Shown here: piece by piece, positions 24,106-32,456 of the stretch
Numbering within the stretch: position 1 is the stretch's first letter
How the letters are laid out: every line of letters starts with the position of its first letter
NCBI RefSeq assembly: GCF_001424485.1
Contig: NZ_LMQC01000001.1
Location: 749,755-813,754 of the forward strand
Direction: 5' to 3'
Origin: Modestobacter sp. Leaf380
GTDB lineage: Bacteria; Actinomycetota; Actinomycetes; Mycobacteriales; Geodermatophilaceae
DNA length: 64,000 nucleotides
Position numbers and translations under genes: made by a program
Notes under the pieces: generated by a model
What the model was told of the DNA's origin: nothing
Database searches by the model: none
Seen by the model: only the letters and a program-made list of their open reading frames with translations

Positions 24106-25167
24106 TCACGCCCGGACGTCGACCCGCTCAGACTCGGGCTCGGTCGCCGTAGCCCGGCCGGAGCCGACCAGCGTGGCGACGACGCCGACCACCGCGTAGG
24201 CGGCCAGCACCCAGCACGCCTGGGCCACCCCGCTGACGCCGAAGTAGACGATCCCGCGCACCGCGTCGGTGCCGGCGCCCGGCGGCAGCCACGGACCGAT
24301 CGCGGACCAGAACGGCGGCAGCAACGGGGCCGGGTAGGCACCGCCGGCGCTGGGGTTGCCCAGGATGACGAACAGCACGATCGCCAGGCCGATGCCGACC
24401 AGCCCGGTCCACACCTGCAGCGCCATGGTGAAGGCGCCGACGGCGAAGACCAGCAGGGCCCCGAGGAGGGTGAGCGCCAGGGTGTGGCCGCCCTCCAGTG
24501 CGCCCAGGACCGGGCCGGCGATCAGCGCACCGCCCAGTCCGCTGACCAGCGCGTAGACGGCCAGCGCGCCCAGCCGGGTCGCACCCCGGCCCCGGGTGAG
24601 CGGCCGGGAGCCGGCGCTGATGCCGATGATCGAGGCGACCAGGTAGCCGCCCACCACCCAGCCCACGGCCAGGTAGAAGGCGGACAGGCCCCGGGCGTCG
24701 CCGTCCCCCGCGGGCAGGACGTCGGTGGTGGTCAGCGTGCGCGACTGCGCCGCGTCTACCGCGGTCAGCACCTGCTCCAGCGCCGCGCTCACCGCACCGC
24801 CCTCGGCGCCGGAGACCAGCAGCACGTCCGCGGTGCCGGTGCCGGGCAGGAACGCGCCGTCGACCTCCCGGTCGGCGATGGCCTGGCGGGCGGCGTCCTC
24901 GCTGTCGTAGGCGGTGGCGTCCAGCGGACTGCCGTCCAGGCCGTCGAGCTGGGTGACCAGGGAGTCCGCGGTGCCGGCCGGGGCGCCCGCGGGCGCGACG
25001 ACGGCCAGCGGGACGTCCCGGGGGGTGGGCGAGTGGAACGCGCCGACGTAGCTGAGCACGAAGCCCAGCTGCAGCAGCAGGACGCCGACGACGAGGACCG
25101 CTGCGCGCCGGGTCACCCCCGGCAGCAGCTCCCGGCGGGGCGCCTCGTGCAGACCGTGCTGGCTCAT
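24106..25167 (-). CDS. YhgE/Pip-like or ABC-2-like membrane protein
   Basis: A 353-residue protein. One N-terminal helix (AAVLVVGVLLLQLGFVLSYV) and a ~150-residue exported loop (DVPLAVVAPAGAPAGTADSL, AARQAIADREVDGAFLPG) are followed by five C-terminal helices (~190-340). This is the layout of YhgE/Pip or DUF3533-type proteins, related to the membrane part of ABC-2 exporters, and no ATPase is encoded nearby. The ATG at 25165-25167 has GAGGAG upstream. It is divergent from a TetR gene with a shared palindromic operator, so it is probably a TetR-repressed export or envelope function. Confidence 0.75.
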   Translation of the reverse strand: MSQHGLHEAPRRELLPGVTRRAAVLVVGVLLLQLGFVLSYVGAFHSPTPRDVPLAVVAPAGAPAGTADSLVTQLDGLDGSPLDATAYDSEDAARQAIADREVDGAFLPGTGTADVLLVSGAEGGAVSAALEQVLTAVDAAQSRTLTTTDVLPAGDGDARGLSAFYLAVGWVVGGYLVASIIGISAGSRPLTRGRGATRLGALAVYALVSGLGGALIAGPVLGALEGGHTLALTLLGALLVFAVGAFTMALQVWTGLVGIGLAIVLFVILGNPSAGGAYPAPLLPPFWSAIGPWLPPGAGTDAVRGIVYFGVSGVAQACWVLAAYAVVGVVATLVGSGRATATEPESERVDVRA

Positions 25168-25186
25168 CGTCTCTCCTCGATACCGA

Positions 25187-25203
25187 TGCGTATCCGATAC
25201 GCA
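25187..25203. promoter_or_regulatory. TetR-type operator
   Basis: Perfect palindrome TGCGTAT-CCG-ATACGCA centred in the 41-base gap between the membrane-protein gene and the TetR gene. It is an AT-rich island in a GC-rich setting. One bound dimer would cover both promoters. Confidence 0.7.
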
Positions 25204-25208
25204 CGAGT

Positions 25209-25832
25209 ATGCTCCGGGGCGTGGAACAGGCAAGCCCGATCGACGTGACGGTGCGCACCCGCCCACGCCGTGACGAGGTCCGCGCCCGGGTGCTCGCGGC
25301 CGCACGCGTCGTCTTCGCCGATCGCGGCTTCGCCGGGGCGAGCACCGACCAGGTCGCCGCCGCGGCCGGGTTCACCAAGGGCGCCGTCTACTCGAACTTC
25401 GGCAGCAAGGACGAGCTCTTCCTGGCCCTGATGGACGCCGAGGGCGCCGCGAGGGTCGCTGCCGTCGAGCAGGCCCTGGACGGCACCACCGACCTGCCCG
25501 GCGCCCTGGCCGTCGTCGGGGCCGAGCTGTCCCGCCGGAACACCTCGTGGCAGCTGCTCTACCTGGAGTTCTGGCAGCGTGCGGTCCGCGACCCCGACGT
25601 CCGGACGGCGTTCGTGGCCTCCCGCCGCGAGCTGCGTACCCGGGTCACGGAGGTGGTCGAGCGGTTCCTCGCCGACCACCCGGTGCGCACCGGCTGGGAC
25701 GCCGGCAGCCTGACCCTGGTGCTCCTCGCGCTGACGAGCGGCCTGGCCCTGGAGGCCCTGCCCGACCCCGACGCCGTCCCCGACGACGTGCTGCCGCGGG
25801 TGCTGGCCGACCTGCTGGACGAGATCCCGTGA
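25209..25832 (+). CDS. TetR-family regulator
   Basis: A 207-residue repressor. The N-terminal TetR helix-turn-helix is at residues ~20-66 (RVLAAARVVFADRGFAGAST, QVAAAAGFTKGAVYSNFGSK, with the usual AVYxNFGSKDELF ending). A helical ligand domain follows, carrying WQLLYLEFWQRAVRDPDVR. The ATG at 25209 is only six bases from the palindromic operator; a GTG at 25221 is an alternative start. It probably represses itself and the divergent membrane protein. Confidence 0.88.
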   Translation: MLRGVEQASPIDVTVRTRPRRDEVRARVLAAARVVFADRGFAGASTDQVAAAAGFTKGAVYSNFGSKDELFLALMDAEGAARVAAVEQALDGTTDLPGALAVVGAELSRRNTSWQLLYLEFWQRAVRDPDVRTAFVASRRELRTRVTEVVERFLADHPVRTGWDAGSLTLVLLALTSGLALEALPDPDAVPDDVLPRVLADLLDEIP

Positions 25833-25867
25833 GGGCAGGCCGACACGCGGGCCGACACGTGGGACGA

Positions 25868-25901
25868 GTGGGGCGGGTGGGGCGGGTGGGGCGGGTGGGG
25901 C
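25868..25901. repeat. G-rich 9-bp tandem repeat
   Basis: Three copies of GTGGGGCGG followed by a partial fourth, in the gap between the TetR gene and a small membrane protein. Four consecutive GGGG runs could fold into a G-quadruplex on the plus strand. Confidence 0.65.
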
Positions 25902-25991
25902 CAGGACTGTCACACTCGCCAGTGATCGGGCGGTGCCGTTCGGTGACTTCTGCTGGCGCGACGGAACGGTCCGCGCACGTACGGTCAGGAC

Positions 25992-26204
25992 ATGCTCTCG
26001 ACGCTCCTGGTCATCGGTGGTGTGCTCGTCGCGCTGGTGCTGCTGCTGGTCCTCATCGTGACCCTCAGCGCCCGCCCCTCGGACAAGCGCGGCACCACCA
26101 CGAGCTCGCGCACCCCGGGCTGGGTCGTCGACCAGGGCCAGAAGCACCCGGACGCGTGGTCGCCGCTGTCGAACACCAGCACCTCCATCCGCGCCACCCG
26201 CTGA
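25992..26204 (+). CDS. Small single-pass membrane protein
   Basis: A 70-residue protein with one N-terminal helix (LLVIGGVLVALVLLLVLIVT) and a short polar tail containing GWVVDQGQKHPD. The ATG lies after GTCAGGAC. The family is not recognised. It is followed 67 bp later by the first of two coupled genes of the unknown ~210-residue family, and may be expressed with them. Confidence 0.6.
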   Translation: MLSTLLVIGGVLVALVLLLVLIVTLSARPSDKRGTTTSSRTPGWVVDQGQKHPDAWSPLSNTSTSIRATR

Positions 26205-26271
26205 GACAGGCGCACCGGAGCCGGTCCCCGGGACCGACCGTCGCGTCGGTGACCGTCGACGGGTCGCGGCC

Positions 26272-26925
26272 GTGACGCTGCTCCTCCCACTCGGCCGGCT
26301 GCTGACCGTCCTCGACCTCGCCACCCCCGGCCACCCCGACCCGCGGTCGGCTCACGGCTACGTGCAGGTCCTGGGAAACCCGGTCGGCCTGTCGGGGGCC
26401 GCCCTGCACCTCTGGTCGGCCTGCCACGGCCCCTTCGACGCCCCGGGACCCTGGGACCGCGACCACGCCGCGACCCGGGCCGTGGCGTGGGGACTGGACC
26501 CCGCCGACGTCGCGGCCGGCTGGACCGAGCTGGACACCGGAGGGCTCGTCGTGGACCTGGTGGACGACGTCGACGGCCGCCGGGCGTGGGCGCGTTCGCA
26601 CACCCTGCACCCGCTGGTGCCCGGCCTCGGCGAGGTGCCGGGGGCGCCCGGCCTGCACCACCTCGGCCTGCCCGGCGTGCCGGCTCTGCCCCTGGTGCAG
26701 GTCTCCCGGGTGCTGCGCGACGTGTGCGCGTGGGGTCCGCTCTTCGCCGACGTCTGGGCCGACGTCGACTGGCACGCCGCCGGGTACCGGGACGTCGGCG
26801 CCGACGAGCCGCGGCTCACCGATCCCGACCTGCTGCTGGCCGACCTGGTGGCCTCCCTGCCGGCGCTGCTGTCGACCCGGGCCGCCCACCTCGACCCGTC
26901 CCCGACGGCGGGGGGTGCACCGTGA
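26272..26925 (+). CDS. Unknown ~210-residue family, member 1
   Basis: A 217-residue protein with no recognised domain. It shares a layout with the genes at 26922, 32453 and 33079. All have an N-terminal LLPxGxLL start, a central hydrophobic [VL]W-x-x-x-HG motif (here LHLWSACHG), an HxLxPLVPGLGE-like segment, a W-x-x-LW/VW stretch (LFADVWADVDW) and a C-terminal leucine-rich helix ending in a -HLD- motif. Its stop overlaps the start of member 2 (GTGA). All four copies flank SUKH-3 immunity or toxin-related genes, so a role as adaptor, chaperone or immunity-like protein is possible but not shown. Confidence 0.7.
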   Translation: MTLLLPLGRLLTVLDLATPGHPDPRSAHGYVQVLGNPVGLSGAALHLWSACHGPFDAPGPWDRDHAATRAVAWGLDPADVAAGWTELDTGGLVVDLVDDVDGRRAWARSHTLHPLVPGLGEVPGAPGLHHLGLPGVPALPLVQVSRVLRDVCAWGPLFADVWADVDWHAAGYRDVGADEPRLTDPDLLLADLVASLPALLSTRAAHLDPSPTAGGAP

Positions 26926-27557
26926 GCGGCGGTCCGTGGCTGCTGCCGGTCGGCTACCGCCTGGGCGCCGAGACCCTGCCGCGCCCGGTGGCCGGGTCGG
27001 TGCGGCTGGGCTGGCGGCGCCTGGGTCTGGACGCCGACCAGACCCGGGTCTGGGACCTCGCGCACGGTGCGGTCGAGGACACCGACCACGGCCGGGACCT
27101 GCTGGTGGAGCGGGCCGCCGGCCTCGGCGTGCCCTCCCCTGCCGCCGTGGTGGCCCGGCTGACGGAGCGCTCGCTGCTGGTCGAGCTGCCCGTGGGCGGA
27201 CCCGACCTCCTCGCCGCGGCCGGTCGGCTGCGGGCCCGTCCGCTGCTGACCGGGCTCGGCATCGGCCGCGACGGCAGCACGAGCGTGCTCGGCCTGCCCG
27301 GGTACCCGGTGCTCGAGCTGTCCCGGTCGAGCATCCGGCGGTGGGAGGACACCGCCGCCTCACCGGACCTGGTGGAGGCCGCCGAGCTCGCCGTCCTGCG
27401 GGCCTGGGACCAGGCCGACCCCGACGTCGACGCCGATGCCGCGCCGACGCCGACCACCGCCGAGGTGGCCGGTGCGCTGGTGGGCGTGGTCGCCGACCTG
27501 CCCGCCCTGCTCGCCCGCAGCTGCGGCTACCTGGACCTCGCCGACCCCGCCGTCTGA
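26922..27557 (+). CDS. Unknown ~210-residue family, member 2
   Basis: A 211-residue protein beginning VSGGPWLLPVGYRLGAETL. The family motifs are VWDLAHG (residue ~43), LTERSLLVELPV, ARPLLTGLGIG, LPGYPVLELS and a C-terminal LPALLARSCGYLDLA. It overlaps member 1 by four bases, so the two are made together and may form a heterodimer. No signal peptide or membrane segment is visible, so the product should be cytosolic. A GC-rich imperfect hairpin follows at about 27571-27610. Confidence 0.7.
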   Translation: MSGGPWLLPVGYRLGAETLPRPVAGSVRLGWRRLGLDADQTRVWDLAHGAVEDTDHGRDLLVERAAGLGVPSPAAVVARLTERSLLVELPVGGPDLLAAAGRLRARPLLTGLGIGRDGSTSVLGLPGYPVLELSRSSIRRWEDTAASPDLVEAAELAVLRAWDQADPDVDADAAPTPTTAEVAGALVGVVADLPALLARSCGYLDLADPAV

Positions 27558-27629
27558 GTCGGCCGGCGACGGCCGGTCCGGCAGCTCGATCGTCGACGCT
27601 GGACCGGTCCGGCGGGTGTCCCCGGCGGG

Positions 27630-29219
27630 TCAGTTCCCGGTCATCAGCTCCGCCGCCCGCTCCCCGATCGCCACCGCGGTGGCGGCGGGACCGCGGGTGG
27701 GCACCGTGGGCAGCACCGAGGTGTCCACCACCCGGAGCCCCTCGACCCCACGCACCCGCAGGTGCTGGTCCACCACCGCGCCCGGGTCGTCGTCGGGGCC
27801 CATCCGGGCGCTGCCGGCCAGGTGGATCGCGGTGGCCAGGTGCGCCACGGCCCACGCGTCGAGCGCCCGGTCGTCGGCCAGCACGTCGTCGGGCAGCCCG
27901 GTGCGCGCGGCCACCAGCGGTGCCATCGCCCTCGTCCGCAGCAGGTCCGCGGCCAGCCGGACGACGGCCCGCACCTGCCGGCGGTCGGCCTCGGCGGTGA
28001 GGTACCGGTACTCGATCCGCGGCTGCACGGACGGGTCTGCGCTGGTCAGCGACAGCCGGCCGCGGCTCTCCTCGGCCTGCAGGGCGACGCCCAGGTACAG
28101 GTCGTCCCGGGTCCGGGCCTGCTGCCACAGCTTCTGCAGCGACGTCCCCCGCAGGGCCCGCAGGGTGGCCGCCGGGCGGCGCAGCACCTCGGTGAGCCCG
28201 GACAGCGCGTGCCCGTCCGAGCGGGACAGCATCACCCTGCTGAACGGCTTGAGCCACGGCATGACCTCGAGGTGGTCGGTCGTGTTCAGCGCGGTGGTCA
28301 ACGGCAGCATCCCGCGGCGCATCGGGGTGGCCCGGGCAGGCTGGTACGTGACGTAGAGGTCGGGGTGGTCGGTGAAGTCGGCGCCCACCCCGGGCAGGTC
28401 CAGCAGCGGGGTCACCCCGGCGGCGCGCAGCTGGTCGGCCGGGCCGATGCCCGAGAGCATCAGCAGGTGCGGCGAGCCCACGGCACCACAGGCCAGGACC
28501 ACCTCGGCCGCCCGGTGCTCGGTGCCGTCGGCGGTGCGCACGCCGACCGCCCGGCCCCGCTCGACCAGCACCCGGACGACGGGGCTGTCCCCGCGCACCG
28601 TCAGCCCGGGGTGCGCGCGGCGCGGGGAGAGGTAGGCCATCGCGGTGTTCACCCGGACGCCGTCCCGGACGTTGACCGGCACCGGCCCCACCCCCGGCGC
28701 GGCGTCGCCGTTCTTGTCCGGCTCCGACGGGTGGCCCAGCTCGAGGCAGGCCGCGGTGAAGGCGTCGCTGACCGGGTGCGGGGCGGTGGTGCGGGTGACC
28801 GGCATCGGGCCGGTGGTCCCGTGCAGCGGGTCGCTCTCGCTGCGCTCGAAGCTGGGCAGCAGGGCCTCGTGGGACCACAGGTCGTTGCCGCGGGCGGCCC
28901 AGCCGTCGCAGTCGGCGCGCGTGGCCCGGATGAAGTAGGTGCCGTTCAGCGCACTGGAGCCCCCCAGCACGCGGCCCCGGGGGACCGGCCAGCGGACGCC
29001 CTCGGTGAGCTCGCCGGTGAGGTCCCAGTTCGCCGGGTGCCCGGGCACCGCGGCGCCCATCGTGGCCGCGTCCCGGACCGTCGCCGGGAAGTCCTCGGGC
29101 TGCCGGTGGTCCGCCCCGGCCTCCAGCAGCAGGACGGTCCGCCCGGCGTCCACCAGCCGGGCCGCGAGCGCGCAGCCCGCCGACCCGCCACCGACCACGA
29201 CGACGTCGTACCCGGTCAC
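27630..29219 (-). CDS. GMC-family FAD-dependent oxidoreductase
   Basis: A 529-residue flavoenzyme of the glucose-methanol-choline family. The ADP-binding motif YDVVVVGGGSAGCALAARL is at the N terminus. GMC signature 1 is around PRGRVLGGSSALNGTYFIRA, and signature 2 around VVLACGAVGSPHLLMLSGIG. The C-terminal active-site region has HLAGSARMG with a catalytic His and VDTSVLPTVPTRGPAATAVA. The substrate is likely an alcohol, but which one cannot be said. The GTG start overlaps the stop of the 59-residue protein, which is coupled to the AMP ligase, so an acyl/alcohol conversion unit is plausible. Confidence 0.88.
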   Translation of the reverse strand: MTGYDVVVVGGGSAGCALAARLVDAGRTVLLLEAGADHRQPEDFPATVRDAATMGAAVPGHPANWDLTGELTEGVRWPVPRGRVLGGSSALNGTYFIRATRADCDGWAARGNDLWSHEALLPSFERSESDPLHGTTGPMPVTRTTAPHPVSDAFTAACLELGHPSEPDKNGDAAPGVGPVPVNVRDGVRVNTAMAYLSPRRAHPGLTVRGDSPVVRVLVERGRAVGVRTADGTEHRAAEVVLACGAVGSPHLLMLSGIGPADQLRAAGVTPLLDLPGVGADFTDHPDLYVTYQPARATPMRRGMLPLTTALNTTDHLEVMPWLKPFSRVMLSRSDGHALSGLTEVLRRPAATLRALRGTSLQKLWQQARTRDDLYLGVALQAEESRGRLSLTSADPSVQPRIEYRYLTAEADRRQVRAVVRLAADLLRTRAMAPLVAARTGLPDDVLADDRALDAWAVAHLATAIHLAGSARMGPDDDPGAVVDQHLRVRGVEGLRVVDTSVLPTVPTRGPAATAVAIGERAAELMTGN

Positions 29220-29395
29220 CGGACCCCCTCCGGCGACACGAGCACCGTCCCCGCCCGCACCCGGCCGGCGTCCTCGGGGTGCAGCCCGATCCCGAGCACG
29301 ACGCCGGCGGCCAGCTCGCCCGAGCGCAGCTGCCCGACCACCCACGGGCCCCGGCCGGTCAGCCGCTGCGACTCCGTGACCTCGAACCTGGTCAC
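29216..29395 (-). CDS. 59-residue barrel-like protein (EF-Tu domain 2 resemblance)
   Basis: A tiny protein whose whole length reads like the beta-barrel of translation-factor domain 2: FEVTESQRLTGRGPWVVGQL, then SGELAAGVVLGIGLH and GTVLVSPEGVR. Such barrels have the pattern F-x-V...GRG-x-V-x-G-x-V...SG-x-L-x-x-G. It is joined to its neighbours by GTGA overlaps on both sides, which strongly supports that it is expressed. The function in an acyl-activating/GMC operon is unknown. Confidence 0.7.
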   Translation of the reverse strand: MTRFEVTESQRLTGRGPWVVGQLRSGELAAGVVLGIGLHPEDAGRVRAGTVLVSPEGVR

Positions 29396-30696
29396 AGCCC
29401 CAGGACCCCCGGCAGGTCCAGCCGGCGGACCTTGCCCGTGGACGTGCGCGGCAGCTCCCCCACCGGGTGCAGCGACTTGGGCCGCTTGGCCGGCGCCAGC
29501 CGCTCCCGCGCCCAGGCACCCAGCTCCTGCGCCGTCACCGCACCGACGTAGGCCGCGACCACCCGCTGCCCCCAGTCCTCGTCCGGGACGCCGACCACCG
29601 CGGACTCCACCACCGCGGGGTGCGCGTCCAGGACGGCCTCCACCTCGGCCGGGTAGACGTTCACCCCGCCGGAGATGACCAGGTCCTCCCGGCGGCCGTC
29701 CAGCCAGACCACGCCGTCCGCGTCGACCCGGCCCAGGTCGCCGACGGTGACCCGGTCGCCGTCCCAGGCGGCAGCGGTCTTGTCCGGGGCGCGCCAGTAC
29801 TCGAACCGGGCCCACCGCGGGACGGCGCACCACAGCTGGCCGCGCTCGTCGGTGCTGAGCGTCCGCCCCGGCCGGGCGCGCCCGACGCTGCCGGGGTGGG
29901 CCAGCCAGTCGGCGGTGGAGCAGACGGCGAACTGGGCCTCGGTGGAGCCGTAGAACTCCCACACCGACCCCTCGGGCAGCGCGGCGACGACGGCCCGCTT
30001 CACCGGCTCCGGGCAGGGCGCCCCCGCGTGCGCGAGCAGCCGGAAGGAGGACCAGTCGACGTCCTCGCGCAGCAGCCGCTGCAGGTGGGTGGGCACGCAG
30101 AACGCCGTCGTCGGCCGCTCCCGGGTGATGACGGCGGCCGCGCGTGCCGCGTCGAAGGGCCCGGGCAGCAGCACCTCACCACCGGCCAGCAGGGTGTGCG
30201 CGGCGAAGCGCAGCGGCGCGGAGTGGTGCAGCGGGGACAGCACGAGGTGCCGGTCGGCCGGGCCGAAGCCCCACAGGTCGATCTCCTCGGTGGCCAGTGC
30301 GCGGGCGTCGTCGTCCCCGAGCACCCCGGACCACACGCCCTTGCGGCGGCCCGTCGTCCCGGACGTGTAGTGCATCGGGCGGGCCAGCGGGAACGGCGCG
30401 AGCGCCGTCTCGGCGTCACCCAGCACGGCGGCGGGGTCGTCGCCCAGGTCCAGCGCGGGGTCCGCGTCGGCCACCAGCTCGGCCCGCTCACCCGCCGGCA
30501 GCGCCGGGTCCAGCACCACCGGGACGACGCCGGTCCGCAGCGCGCCCAGCACCGCGGCCAGCAGTGCCGGGGACGCCGAGGCCGACACCACCACGCGGTC
30601 CCCGCGGCCGACCCCGCGGGCGACCAGCCCGGCGGCGGCGCGACGCTGGTCGACCTCGCTGTCGGCCGCGCGCACCACCGGGACGTCGGTCAGCAC
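29392..30696 (-). CDS. AMP-dependent acyl-CoA synthetase/ligase (short form)
   Basis: A 434-residue adenylate-forming enzyme. The ATP-phosphate loop is MHYTSGTTGRRKGVWSG, A5 is WEFYGSTEAQ and the adenine/ribose region is VGDLGRVDADGVVWLDGR. The hinge and C-domain read EDLVISGGVNVYPAEVEAVL and the catalytic lysine lies in LPRTSTGKVRR. It is about 100 residues shorter than most acyl-CoA synthetases, mainly in the N-terminal subdomain, so substrate range is uncertain. The GTG start lies seven bases inside the end of the upstream membrane protein gene. Confidence 0.88.
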   Translation of the reverse strand: MLTDVPVVRAADSEVDQRRAAAGLVARGVGRGDRVVVSASASPALLAAVLGALRTGVVPVVLDPALPAGERAELVADADPALDLGDDPAAVLGDAETALAPFPLARPMHYTSGTTGRRKGVWSGVLGDDDARALATEEIDLWGFGPADRHLVLSPLHHSAPLRFAAHTLLAGGEVLLPGPFDAARAAAVITRERPTTAFCVPTHLQRLLREDVDWSSFRLLAHAGAPCPEPVKRAVVAALPEGSVWEFYGSTEAQFAVCSTADWLAHPGSVGRARPGRTLSTDERGQLWCAVPRWARFEYWRAPDKTAAAWDGDRVTVGDLGRVDADGVVWLDGRREDLVISGGVNVYPAEVEAVLDAHPAVVESAVVGVPDEDWGQRVVAAYVGAVTAQELGAWARERLAPAKRPKSLHPVGELPRTSTGKVRRLDLPGVLGL

Positions 30697-31814
30697 GGCA
30701 GCGCCGCCGGTGCCTGGCCACGGCGCACGAGTTCCGCCTGGACGGCCTGCAACCGGCTCCGCCGCTCGCCCAGCCGCTGCTCGAGCCGGACCCGGGTGAA
30801 CTGCTCGGGGTCCCCGACCAGCTGCACGGGGCGGCCGAAGCGCTTCATCAGCGGGACGGCCGCCTTGCCCTGGGGCACCAGAGCGAGCAGCTCGCCGGTG
30901 GCCTGCACCGAACCGATCAGCAGGGTGCGGGCGTTCTCGAGCTGCTCGACCGACCAGGTCGCGGGGTCCCCGCCGGCCAGCACGTCGAACCGGTCGGCCA
31001 GGTACAGCAGGTCCCCGCCACCCAGCGCCGGGGCCGATCCCGGCCGCCCCCACGCCCACGGGTCTGCCGGGTCCGCGGCGTCGGCGGCCCGCAGGGAGAA
31101 AACCTGCACCACGCCCACCCCGCAGGCCGGGCAGGGCCCGTTCCAGGCCCAGCCCTGCGCGCCGGAGTCCGCGACCGGGGTCATGCCCTGCACCGGCAGC
31201 GGCCGGCCGCAGGTGTGCGTGCGGGCCTCCAGCAGCATGGCCAGCTCCCGCACGCCACGGACCGCGGGCCCACCGCGCAGCAGCACCCGGCTCGGCCACT
31301 CCCGCGCCGCCCGGGCCTGCAGCGGCAGCACGGGGAGCCACGCCACCGCCAGGACGACGAACGGGGCCAGCATGGAGGGCTCCTGCGGGTTGCCGTCGCC
31401 GTAGACGTACCAGAGCAGGAAGGCCCCGATGACGCCGCAGACGACGGTGGCCAGCCGGGCGACGAAGAAGCCCTGCTGGTAGTCCCCGGAGTGCAGCGCC
31501 CGCTTCACCCCACGCCAGGACAGCGCGCTGAGCAGGAACAGCGTCCCGGAGAACAGCACCGTCTTGACCAGCGACAGGAACACCCCGTCCGGCCCGGTCC
31601 AGGTGGCCGCCAGCAGCCACAGCGACAGCACGAGCAGGCCCAGCGGCATCAACGCCATCAGCGCGACACCGACGAGCACCGACACCGGGGGGCGCAGCTC
31701 GCGCAGACCGCGCAGCACCTCCCGGGTGGGCGGCCCCTCCCCCGCCGGGGGCCGGGCCGCGGCCAGGACCTTGCGCGTCTCCATCAACGGCGGCAGCTGC
31801 CCGGGCCGGCTCAT
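30690..31814 (-). CDS. Membrane protein with Cys-pair domain
   Basis: A 374-residue protein with four hydrophobic segments between residues ~45 and ~165 and a C-terminal soluble part. The soluble part has THTCGRPLPVQG and NGPCPACGVGVVQVF, a CxxC-containing motif that could bind zinc. It ends in a coiled-coil-like helix (RVRLEQRLGERRSRLQAVQA). Not recognised as a named family. It starts opposite the SUKH-3 gene and overlaps the ligase gene, so it may belong either to the ligase operon or to the toxin region. Confidence 0.68.
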   Translation of the reverse strand: MSRPGQLPPLMETRKVLAAARPPAGEGPPTREVLRGLRELRPPVSVLVGVALMALMPLGLLVLSLWLLAATWTGPDGVFLSLVKTVLFSGTLFLLSALSWRGVKRALHSGDYQQGFFVARLATVVCGVIGAFLLWYVYGDGNPQEPSMLAPFVVLAVAWLPVLPLQARAAREWPSRVLLRGGPAVRGVRELAMLLEARTHTCGRPLPVQGMTPVADSGAQGWAWNGPCPACGVGVVQVFSLRAADAADPADPWAWGRPGSAPALGGGDLLYLADRFDVLAGGDPATWSVEQLENARTLLIGSVQATGELLALVPQGKAAVPLMKRFGRPVQLVGDPEQFTRVRLEQRLGERRSRLQAVQAELVRRGQAPAALPC

Positions 31815-31934
31815 GACCCGACCCTGGCACACGGCGGGCGCGGCCACAGCCGTCGTCCGCAGGTCCGCGTGCTCCGCGCAGCGCGCACGGCCCGCCACTA
31901 GGCTCGGCCGCGACGACCGGACGAGGGAGGACCA

Positions 31935-32456
31935 GTGCCCAGCGAGGCCGAGGCCGCACGAGCACAGTCCTGGCAGGCTGCCCACGCGCAGGCCGACGAC
32001 GGCCGGTTCGAGCCGCGGGTGCTCTCGGCGCTGCGCGCGGCCGGGTGGGTACCCGGTCGGGCGCTGGAGCCCGGCCTCCTGGAGGACTGGGAGGACGACA
32101 TGGCGGCCCTGAGCCGGTTGGTGCCGGCAGTCTCTGCCCACCCGCTCGCCCGGGCGGCGGTCTCGGAGTTCGGGGGGCTGCACCTGGAGGTGGCGGGGAC
32201 CCCGCCCGTCCTGGTCTACCCCGCCGACGAGCACCTCGACCCGGAGGCCGCACTCACCGCGTCCCGGGAGGTCGACGAGGCCCTCGCCCCGATCGCCCTG
32301 GTCGCCGACGGGTGGCCCACCACCGTGGTCACGACGTCCACGGGTCGGACGCTGGCCGTCCGTGGCGGCCGCGTCCACCCCCTGGGGCCCGACGTCGTCT
32401 CCGGGCTCACGTCACTGCTCCTCGGGCCCACCCCCGACACGGGCGTGCCGGCGTGA
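31935..32456 (+). CDS. SUKH-3 immunity-like protein
   Basis: A 173-residue protein with the SUKH-3 layout: SALRAAGWVPGRALEP near the start, a central LARAAVSEFGGLHLEV and a C-terminal APIALVADGWPTTVVTTSTG. SUKH proteins are antidotes of polymorphic toxins, often of nuclease or deaminase type. The GTG start has GGGAGGA upstream. Its stop overlaps the start of member 3 of the unknown ~210-residue family. The operon points toward the 3' end of the giant toxin frame, so it is a likely antidote for one of its modules. Confidence 0.85.
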   Translation: MPSEAEAARAQSWQAAHAQADDGRFEPRVLSALRAAGWVPGRALEPGLLEDWEDDMAALSRLVPAVSAHPLARAAVSEFGGLHLEVAGTPPVLVYPADEHLDPEAALTASREVDEALAPIALVADGWPTTVVTTSTGRTLAVRGGRVHPLGPDVVSGLTSLLLGPTPDTGVPA

